64,000 nt of DNA from Arthrobacter_E sp044748305. Its GTDB lineage: Bacteria; Actinomycetota; Actinomycetes; Actinomycetales; Micrococcaceae. Location: NCBI RefSeq assembly GCF_044748305.1, contig NZ_JBIVFT010000004.1, positions 1 to 64,000 on the forward strand. Direction: 5' to 3'. The notes under the pieces are model-generated. The model saw only the letters and a list, made by a program, of their open reading frames with translations, was not told where the DNA came from and searched no databases. The position numbers were made by a program, and so were the translations under genes. Below are positions 58,354 through 64,000 of this stretch, piece by piece (positions within the stretch are counted from its first letter, which is position 1; each line of letters begins with the position of its first letter).

Positions 58354-60063
58354 ATGCGAACGCCGAAGTTCTCCACTCAGACCCTGCTGCTGCAGATGTC
58401 CGTGGTGCTCCTGGTCGTGCTCCTCTTCGCCCTGGCATTCGGTTTCATCATGGTGGAACGCATCACCCAGGAAGCGGAACAACGGGCCCTGACCCTCGCA
58501 CGGACCATCGCATCCCAGCCGGAGCTGCGGTCCCAGGTGGCCGGCATCAGCGCGCAGGAGGGCACTCCCCCGGCCGCGGACCTGGACCACGGGCCACTTG
58601 AAGCTCTCGCCGAATCCGCCCGGCAACGCACCGACGCCCTCTTCGTGGTCATCACCGACGAGACCGGCGTCCGCCTTGCCCACCCGGATCCGCAGCGCCT
58701 CGCCGAGAAAGTCAGCACCGACCCCTCCGAAGCCCTCGGCGGCAAAGAGGTCGTGACCCGCAACACGGGCACCCTCGGCCCCTCGGCCGGGGCGAAGGTC
58801 CCCGTCTATGCGCCCGGGAGCGGTCCCACCGGTGCGGCCGGCGTCGTCGGCGTGGTGAGCGTCGGCTTCGAACGCGAACCTCTCGGCCAGGCGCTGGTGG
58901 AGGCCAGCGGGCCGGTGATCCTGACGGCCTGCGGCGCCTTCGCCGCCGGTGTCGGGGCCTCGATGCTGCTGCGCAAGCGATTGCGGCGGCTGACTCTCGG
59001 CCTGGAACCGGAGGAGCTCACCACCCTGGTGCAGGACCAGGTGGCCGTCCTGGAGACCACGCACGAAGGCGTGATCGGCATCAGCCGCGGCGGGCGCGTG
59101 ACGGTGGTCAATGCAACCGCCCAGGAGCTTCTCGGGCAGACGGGGCTGCAGGGCACCGAGTGGAGCGAAGCGCCGGTACCGGACGCCCTGCGCGTTCTCA
59201 CCCGTCCCGGAGCAGCCGAGGACGAAGTCTTGGAGCTCGTGGCGGGAGCACGGGTGCTGCTTGCGACGGCGCGGGCCGCAGTGCACGACGGCGAGGACCT
59301 GGGCTGGGTGGTCTTCCTCCGGGACCGCACGGAGCTGGCTCAGCTCACGCGCCAGTTGGAGTCTGTCAGCACCATGAGTTCGGCACTGCGGGCGCAACGT
59401 CATGAGTTCGCCAATCAGCTGCACACGATCTCCGGCCTGCTGGGTCTCGGGGAGACCTCGCGGGCGTCCGAATACGTTCACCGGCTTGTCGAAACCGGGC
59501 CTCTGGAGTTCCCCGTGGAAGGTCTGGAACGCCTCTCCGAGCCTTATCTCCAGGCGTTCATCGGGGCCAAGGGAATCCGGGCCCGCGAGCGCGGGGTGAC
59601 CCTGCGCGTCGGCGAGGACACCTACATCAGAGGGTCCGTGAAGGCTCCTCAGGATGTGACGACGGTCCTGGGCAACCTGATCGACAACGCCATCAACGCG
59701 GCGGTCTCCGCCTCCCGTGGCGGAGAGGACCTGGACCGCTGGGTGCGGATCGACCTCCTGGACGAGCCGTCGGCCCCCGGTGGCGGTGCCGATGGCTCCG
59801 CCCGCTTGGGCACCCTGCACGCCGTCGTCGCCGATTCCGGGGACGGCGTGACGGAACCGGACCGCCTGTTCGAGGAGGGTTACACCGCTTCGGCCGTCCC
59901 CGGACAGGGGCTGGGTCTGAAACTCGCGCGTGAGCTCGCCCTGCGGCGCAGCGGCGACATCACGCTGCTGGATGCCGGCGGGCCAGGGACCGGGACCGGC
60001 GCGGTGTTCGCGGTCCGTCTGCCCACCGCCATGATCTTCGAGCTTCCCGAGGAGGACGCATGA
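58354..60063 (+). CDS. CitA/DcuS-type sensor histidine kinase
   Basis: The 569-residue kinase has a membrane helix (about 12-32), an extracytoplasmic PAS-like sensor (about 35-180), a second helix near 190-210 and a cytoplasmic PAS domain (about 225-320). Its phospho-His is in RAQRHEFANQLHTISGLLGL near 350, the HEFxN type of the CitA/DcuS class. The ATPase domain shows VLGNLIDNAINAAV, VVADSGDGV and PGQGLGLKLARELA. It probably senses citrate outside the cell. AAGGGGGTG precedes the ATG. Confidence 0.92.
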   Translation: MRTPKFSTQTLLLQMSVVLLVVLLFALAFGFIMVERITQEAEQRALTLARTIASQPELRSQVAGISAQEGTPPAADLDHGPLEALAESARQRTDALFVVITDETGVRLAHPDPQRLAEKVSTDPSEALGGKEVVTRNTGTLGPSAGAKVPVYAPGSGPTGAAGVVGVVSVGFEREPLGQALVEASGPVILTACGAFAAGVGASMLLRKRLRRLTLGLEPEELTTLVQDQVAVLETTHEGVIGISRGGRVTVVNATAQELLGQTGLQGTEWSEAPVPDALRVLTRPGAAEDEVLELVAGARVLLATARAAVHDGEDLGWVVFLRDRTELAQLTRQLESVSTMSSALRAQRHEFANQLHTISGLLGLGETSRASEYVHRLVETGPLEFPVEGLERLSEPYLQAFIGAKGIRARERGVTLRVGEDTYIRGSVKAPQDVTTVLGNLIDNAINAAVSASRGGEDLDRWVRIDLLDEPSAPGGGADGSARLGTLHAVVADSGDGVTEPDRLFEEGYTASAVPGQGLGLKLARELALRRSGDITLLDAGGPGTGTGAVFAVRLPTAMIFELPEEDA

Positions 60064-60728
60064 GCCAGGAGCTCTCGGTGCTCATCGTGGACGACGACTT
60101 CCACGTCGCCACGCTGCACTCCAACTATGTCCAGGCAGTGCCCGGCTTCCGGGTCGCGGGCCACGCCGGGAACGCGCAGCAGGCCTTGCAGGCCTTCCAT
60201 TCGCTGCGGCCGGATCTGGTCCTGCTGGACGTGTACCTGCCGGACGGTTCGGGACTCGATGTGCTTCGGCAGCTCGATTGCGATGTCATGATGCTCAGCG
60301 CCGCCGCCGACACCACCTCGCTGAGGATGGCCTTCCGCCGGGGCGCGCTGGCCTATCTGCTCAAACCGTTCGGCCAGGAGGAGCTCGAACAGCGGTTGCG
60401 TTCCTATGCGCGGTATCGCCGGATGCTTGAGAAGACGACCCACTTGGACCAGGAGGCGGTGGAGCGGGCGCGGCGTCTGCTGTTCGCGTCGGATGGTTCG
60501 ACGTCGCCGTCGCCGGCCCGGACCCGGAGCGCGACCGAGCAGTCGATCATGGATGCCCTCACCGCTCAGGACGCGCTGTCCGCCCTCGAGGTGGCAGAGC
60601 GGGTGGGCGTCTCCCGGGCCACCGCCCAGCGGTATCTCTCCTCATTGGCCGACGACGGCGCGGTGGAGATCCAGCTGCGTTACGGAACCACGGGCCGCCC
60701 CGAGCACCGTTACGCCCGGCGAGGCTGA
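60060..60728 (+). CDS. CitB/DcuR-type response regulator
   Basis: The 222-residue protein has a receiver domain with acidic pocket VLIVDDDFHVATLH and phosphoacceptor Asp in LVLLDVYLPDGSGLDVL near 57, then a C-terminal helix-turn-helix SALEVAERVGVSRATAQRYL near 180. Its start overlaps the kinase stop by 4 bp. It probably activates the divergent citrate carrier gene. Confidence 0.92.
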   Translation: MSQELSVLIVDDDFHVATLHSNYVQAVPGFRVAGHAGNAQQALQAFHSLRPDLVLLDVYLPDGSGLDVLRQLDCDVMMLSAAADTTSLRMAFRRGALAYLLKPFGQEELEQRLRSYARYRRMLEKTTHLDQEAVERARRLLFASDGSTSPSPARTRSATEQSIMDALTAQDALSALEVAERVGVSRATAQRYLSSLADDGAVEIQLRYGTTGRPEHRYARRG

Positions 60729-60797
60729 ACGTCCGGGCCTGAACCTTCGAGTCTGAACGTCCGGGTCTATGTCCGAATCCGGCGGCGGAGTCTGCCG

Positions 60798-60850
60798 CCG
60801 AGCTCGCTGGTTCTGTGCCGATTCGCGCACTCTATGAGCGAGTCGGCACA
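60798..60850. repeat. CCGARCTCGCTRGTT repeat and hairpin
   Basis: CCGAGCTCGCTGGTT at 60798-60812 is the sister of the word at 55883. It is followed by arms 60814-60826 and 60838-60850, matching at 12 of 13 with an 11-nt loop. It lies between convergent genes and may terminate both. Confidence 0.65.
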
Positions 60851-60930
60851 CAACGAGCGGGCTCAGCAGTGCCGGTGGGTGCCGAGTTCGCAGAGGGGCC
60901 GGGGCTGAAACGCTGCCCGACCCGTCAGAG

Positions 60931-61473
60931 TCAGAGGGAGGCGGGGGCACTCGGCCGGGGCGCGTCCGCGGGGACGTCCATGCGGTACACGAGCAGTTTC
61001 GCCTCACCGTTGGGGGTCCACCAATCGCGCGCGGGGACGCGTTCGAATCCGATCGCACGGTACAGGGCGTGGGCGCTCTCCCAGGTCTCACCCGTGGTGA
61101 GGGAGACGGCGGAGATACCAGGACGACGCCGGGCCTCCTCCAGGATGGCTTCCACGAGCGCGCGACCGGCGCCACTGCGCTGGATCGCGGGGTCCACCAC
61201 GAGCAGTCGGAACTCCAGCTCGCCGGTCTGGGCGATGTCGGCCCACGGCTCACCTTCGACGGCGAGGGTCACGGAGCCGATCACGGCCCCGTCCCGCTCG
61301 GCCACCCAGATCTCCGCCTCCCGGGCGCGCTCATCCACCTTGCGGATGCGCTGCAGATAAGGGAACTCCGGATCCGTGAAATGTCCGGCCGCGAGATAGG
61401 CATCCTGCGTGATCCGGGCGATCTCCGGATAGTCTGCGGGCACGGCGGGGCGGATCAGGATCTCAGATGGCAC
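60931..61473 (-). CDS. GNAT-family acetyltransferase
   Basis: The 180-residue protein has ILIRPAVPADYPEIARITQD at the start, FRLLVVDPAIQRSGAGRALV with the acetyl-CoA loop near 105 and SAHALYRAIGFERVP near 145. The substrate is unknown. The start is GTG 61473, 6 bp after a TATCAT -10 box and so probably leaderless. It is divergent from another GNAT gene with a 39-bp gap. Confidence 0.83.
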   Translation of the reverse strand: MPSEILIRPAVPADYPEIARITQDAYLAAGHFTDPEFPYLQRIRKVDERAREAEIWVAERDGAVIGSVTLAVEGEPWADIAQTGELEFRLLVVDPAIQRSGAGRALVEAILEEARRRPGISAVSLTTGETWESAHALYRAIGFERVPARDWWTPNGEAKLLVYRMDVPADAPRPSAPASL

Positions 61474-61512
61474 CTGTCAATGATAGTCGCCTCTCGCCGC
61501 TATCATGAGGCC
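61474..61512. promoter_or_regulatory. Overlapping divergent leaderless promoters
   Basis: ATGATA (61480-61485) and TATCAT (61501-61506) are mirror-image -10 boxes. Each lies exactly 6 bp before a start codon, GTG 61473 on the minus strand and ATG 61513 on the plus strand. The -35 region of each promoter must cover the -10 of the other. Confidence 0.6.
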
Positions 61513-62010
61513 ATGGTGCCGCCCGTCACACTCCGCTCCCCCGTCCCGTCCGACGCCGATGCCCTGGCATCTCTTCACGTGCGGTGCTGGCACGAGGCGT
61601 ACGGCGCGCTCCTGCCGGACGACTTCTTCACCGAGGAAGTCCTGGAAAGCCGCCGCAGACTCTGGACGAGGCTCTGCGCCGCGCCCCAGCCGGGACGAAC
61701 GGTCCGGGTCGCGGAGGCGGGCGGCGAGCTGGTGGGCTTCTCCGCGGGTGGCACTCCCCTGGATCCTTCCGACGGTGCTCTCGGCCAGGAACTCTCCTCG
61801 CTGTATCTGCTGCAGGACTTCCACGGCAGCGGCGCCGGCCAAGCACTCTTCGACGCAGTCCTGATGGACGGCCCGGCCTTCCTCTGGGTCGCCGCACGAA
61901 ACCCTCGGGCACAGGCCTTCTACCGGCGCAACGGTTTCACGCCGGACGGCGCCACCGACACGGATGCCCACTTCGGGGGCATGGAGGAACTGAGAATGAC
62001 CCGCAGCTGA
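61513..62010 (+). CDS. GNAT-family acetyltransferase
   Basis: The 165-residue protein starts at ATG 61513 with VTLRSPVPSDADALASLHVR, then WHEAYGALLPDDFF, LSSLYLLQDFHGSGAGQALF near 97 (acetyl-CoA loop) and NPRAQAFYRRNGFTPDG near 135. It is of the general N-acetyltransferase type with unknown substrate. The start is leaderless by its TATCAT spacing. It is convergent with the inositol monophosphatase gene. Confidence 0.82.
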   Translation: MVPPVTLRSPVPSDADALASLHVRCWHEAYGALLPDDFFTEEVLESRRRLWTRLCAAPQPGRTVRVAEAGGELVGFSAGGTPLDPSDGALGQELSSLYLLQDFHGSGAGQALFDAVLMDGPAFLWVAARNPRAQAFYRRNGFTPDGATDTDAHFGGMEELRMTRS

Positions 62011-62022
62011 CGCGGCACCGGC

Positions 62023-62910
62023 TCAGAGCGGGAAGCGCGCAGCGTCCTCCAGGGCTCCGGCGCAGGTCCAGCTCGCCAAGCGGTCCTCATCCTGCGGTCC
62101 GCCATCGAGGGGGCTGCGCAAGCGAGGCCGTCGTACCCAGCAACCTGATTCCTCCGCGATGAGCGCTCCGGCTGCCCAATCGTGTTCGTTCAGGCCGCGT
62201 TCGCCGTAGCAGTCGTGAGTGCCATCGGCCACCAGGCACAAATCCAGTGCCGCCGAACCCAGCCGACGAAGGTCCGCGAGCCCGTCCAGGAGGGCCGGGA
62301 CGAAAGCCGCCTGCTCAACCCTGACGGCGGCGTCGTACGAGAATCCGGTGGCGACGATGCGGCCGCGTGCGGCCGACGGCGGCCCGGAAAGCCGCCGTGG
62401 CTCCCCGGCACCACTCGCGACGTCCCGAAGCCACGCTCCCCCGCCGCGGGTCGCCCAGTACACCCGCCGCAAAGCGGGCGCATCGACGACACCTGCCAGC
62501 CAGACCTCCGCCGCTTCGGCAGTCGTCACCTCCGGCGAGGGCCCGGCAACGGCGACGCTCGTGCCGAAGTACACGATGTTGCGGATGAAATTGGTGGTCC
62601 CGTCAAGGGGGTCGATCGACCAGCGGTACCCGCTCGGTGCTGCGGGGGCCGTGGTGCCGTACTCCTCCCCTGTGATCGCGTCATGCGGCCGCAGCCGGGT
62701 GATGACGGCGCGCACCGCTTCCTCCGCTTCGCGGTCGAACGCCGTGACCCAGTCATTGTCGCTGGACTTGTTGTCCGCCTGGCCGGTCACGTCTTCCTGA
62801 CTGAGCGAGGCCCGGCGGGCCAGGACGGCAGCACCCGCAGCGGCGGCCTCCCGGGCCACCTCCAGGAGTTCCTGCGTGGATGAACCGGCGGGAATCAGCG
62901 CGTCGTTCAT
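62023..62910 (-). CDS. Inositol monophosphatase family protein
   Basis: The 295-residue Mg2+-dependent sugar phosphatase has the metal motifs ITGEEYGTTAPA near 80, WSIDPLDGTTNFI near 95 and EHDWAAGALIAEESG near 225. It may act on inositol phosphate, histidinol phosphate or a related ester. Its ATG overlaps the ligA stop by 4 bp (ATGA), so it is co-translated with DNA ligase. Confidence 0.9.
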   Translation of the reverse strand: MNDALIPAGSSTQELLEVAREAAAAGAAVLARRASLSQEDVTGQADNKSSDNDWVTAFDREAEEAVRAVITRLRPHDAITGEEYGTTAPAAPSGYRWSIDPLDGTTNFIRNIVYFGTSVAVAGPSPEVTTAEAAEVWLAGVVDAPALRRVYWATRGGGAWLRDVASGAGEPRRLSGPPSAARGRIVATGFSYDAAVRVEQAAFVPALLDGLADLRRLGSAALDLCLVADGTHDCYGERGLNEHDWAAGALIAEESGCWVRRPRLRSPLDGGPQDEDRLASWTCAGALEDAARFPL

Positions 62911-64000
62911 GCCTTGGAGCCTTCCTCGGCGTCGTCGGCAGCTTCCGTCTCATCAGCCGAGGCGAACGCGGTGGGACCCTTCTCCAGGAGCAGCCGGAAC
63001 CCGTCCTCATCCAGCACCGGAACCCCGAGCTGCTCGGCTTTCTCCCGTTTGCTGCCGGCGGCCTCACCCGCGACGACGTAGGAGGTGTTCTTGGAGACGG
63101 AACCGGCGGCCTTGCCACCCCGGATGATGATGGCCTCCTTCGCCTGATCGCGGCTGAAGGTGGGCAGAGTGCCGGTGACGACGACGGTCAGGCCCTCCAG
63201 CGTGCGCGGCATGGATTCGTCGACCTCGTCGGCCATCCGGACCCCGGCCGCAGCCCAGGCCTCGACGATGGCGACATGCCAATCCTCTGCGAACCATTCC
63301 TTGACCGCCGCAGCGATGGTCGGGCCCACCCCGTCCACATCGGCGAGCTGTTCCTCCGAGGCGGCCCTGATCGCGTCCATCGATCCGAACGCCGTTGCCA
63401 GTGCACGGGACGCCGTCGGACCGACATGCCGGATGGACAGTGCGACGAGCACACGCCAGAGCGGCTGGGCCTTGGCCTTCTCCAGCTCCGTGAAGAGCTT
63501 CTTGGTGTTCGCCGTGGGTTCTGACGGCTTCTTGGCGGTGCCCTGAGTCCAGAAATACGGCTTGAGCTCCCATTCACCGGTCCCCGCGCCCTTGGACCGC
63601 TTCTCCCGCCAGACCCGGACCTCTCCGAGCGCCGCCCTCAGATCCGCTCCGGCGGACTCCGACGCCAGATCGAAGACCCTCGCTTCATCCACCAGGACGC
63701 CCGGCCCGGTGGGCTGGACAAGGCCCCCTGTCGCCGCAGGGTCCGGACCCGGCCCCGCGGTCAGGGCGAGTGCGGCCTCGTCGCCGAGCGCCTCGACGTC
63801 GAACGCCCCACGGCCCGCCAGATGGGCGACCCGCTGGCGGAGCTGCGCCGGGCAGGAGCGGGCGTTGGGACACCGCAGATCGACATCACCCTCCTTGCCC
63901 GGAGCGAGCACCGTCCCGCAGGACGGGCAGGTCTCAGGCATCACGAAGGCCCACTCGGTGCCGTCCCTCAGGGTCAGGACCGGGCCCACGATCTCGGGAA
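62907..64000 (-). CDS. ligA: NAD-dependent DNA ligase, C-terminal part
   Basis: The frame stays open to the window edge, so the gene is partial: about 364 C-terminal residues are seen, while the adenylation domain with the KxDG lysine is outside. Visible are the end of the OB fold, the four-cysteine zinc finger (MPETCPSCGTVL and LRCPNARSCPAQ), helix-hairpin-helix repeats (IRHVGPTASRALATAFGSMD, then ADVDGVGPTIAAAVKEWF) and a C-terminal BRCT domain (LEGLTVVVTGTLPTFSRDQA). It seals nicks in replication. It is upstream of the inositol monophosphatase gene. Confidence 0.95.
   Translation of the reverse strand, partial: PEIVGPVLTLRDGTEWAFVMPETCPSCGTVLAPGKEGDVDLRCPNARSCPAQLRQRVAHLAGRGAFDVEALGDEAALALTAGPGPDPAATGGLVQPTGPGVLVDEARVFDLASESAGADLRAALGEVRVWREKRSKGAGTGEWELKPYFWTQGTAKKPSEPTANTKKLFTELEKAKAQPLWRVLVALSIRHVGPTASRALATAFGSMDAIRAASEEQLADVDGVGPTIAAAVKEWFAEDWHVAIVEAWAAAGVRMADEVDESMPRTLEGLTVVVTGTLPTFSRDQAKEAIIIRGGKAAGSVSKNTSYVVAGEAAGSKREKAEQLGVPVLDEDGFRLLLEKGPTAFASADETEAADDAEEGSKA

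Noticed and set aside
61475..61480. TTGACA on the minus strand, a perfect -35 box
   Set aside because: It lies between the -10 box and the GTG start of the GNAT gene. No -10 box sits at the right distance downstream, so it is probably chance.
1..64000. tRNA, rRNA, CRISPR arrays, insertion sequences and prophage genes
   Set aside because: I looked for CCA-ending cloverleafs, spaced direct repeats, transposase or integrase proteins and terminal repeats and found none that hold up.

Overview
The window is high-GC actinobacterial DNA, most likely from Arthrobacter or a close relative in the Micrococcaceae. The support is the strong GC codon bias, SAM-IV-type riboswitches on metX and metY, gatCAB, ligA, MatC- and CitM-type carriers, ABC sugar importers without their own ATPase, and many genes that start 6-7 nt after a TAnnnT -10 box (leaderless mRNAs). 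I see no rRNA, tRNA, CRISPR array, insertion sequence or prophage.

Layout. (1) 1-3160: a poly-C/G block, then metX and metY, each behind a SAM riboswitch. (2) 3334-4620: a small secreted protein and a VOC-fold protein behind a possible DtxR/IdeR iron box. (3) 4698-10621: a five-gene overlapping operon (amidase, DUF3311-like membrane protein, sodium:solute symporter, family III CoA transferase, fused AccD/AccA carboxyltransferase), followed by an Lrp-type regulator and a TetR plus haloacetate-dehalogenase pair. (4) 13527-18132: CPBP membrane protease, histidine phosphatase, and a maleate module (carrier, maleate isomerase, divergent IclR gene with a clear operator between them). (5) 18281-27210: an Aga-like operon (SIS isomerase, ROK kinase, PfkB kinase, class II aldolase, DeoR regulator) divergent from a secreted GH101 endo-alpha-N-acetylgalactosaminidase of about 1309 aa. 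Together these look like a mucin-type O-glycan/GalNAc utilisation locus. (6) 27292-32531: hutI, the tdh-kbl threonine degradation pair and an exported amidohydrolase. (7) 32614-32943: a second poly-G/C block inside inverted repeats. (8) 33034-46596: a LysR gene, a debranching-type glycosidase divergent from a LacI/ABC-importer operon, and a second ABC-importer/LacI/Gfo-Idh-MocA operon behind twin LacI-type operators. (9) 46814-52353: FAD oxidoreductase, PP2C-type phosphatase divergent from a membrane-anchored Schlafen/AlbA-domain protein, a 2OG-Fe(II) oxygenase and a secreted orphan. (10) 52450-64000: gatCAB, a CitM carrier with its CitAB two-component system, three GNAT acetyltransferases, inositol monophosphatase and the C-terminal part of ligA, which runs off the window.

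Many intergenic gaps hold long, near-perfect inverted repeats with 24-33 bp arms, mostly without the T-run of a standard terminator. At least three repeat families recur in the window. Both poly-G/C blocks sit beside the 13-mer TAGCGGACTCGGC or a one-base variant, so they are probably failed base calls over such structures rather than real sequence.
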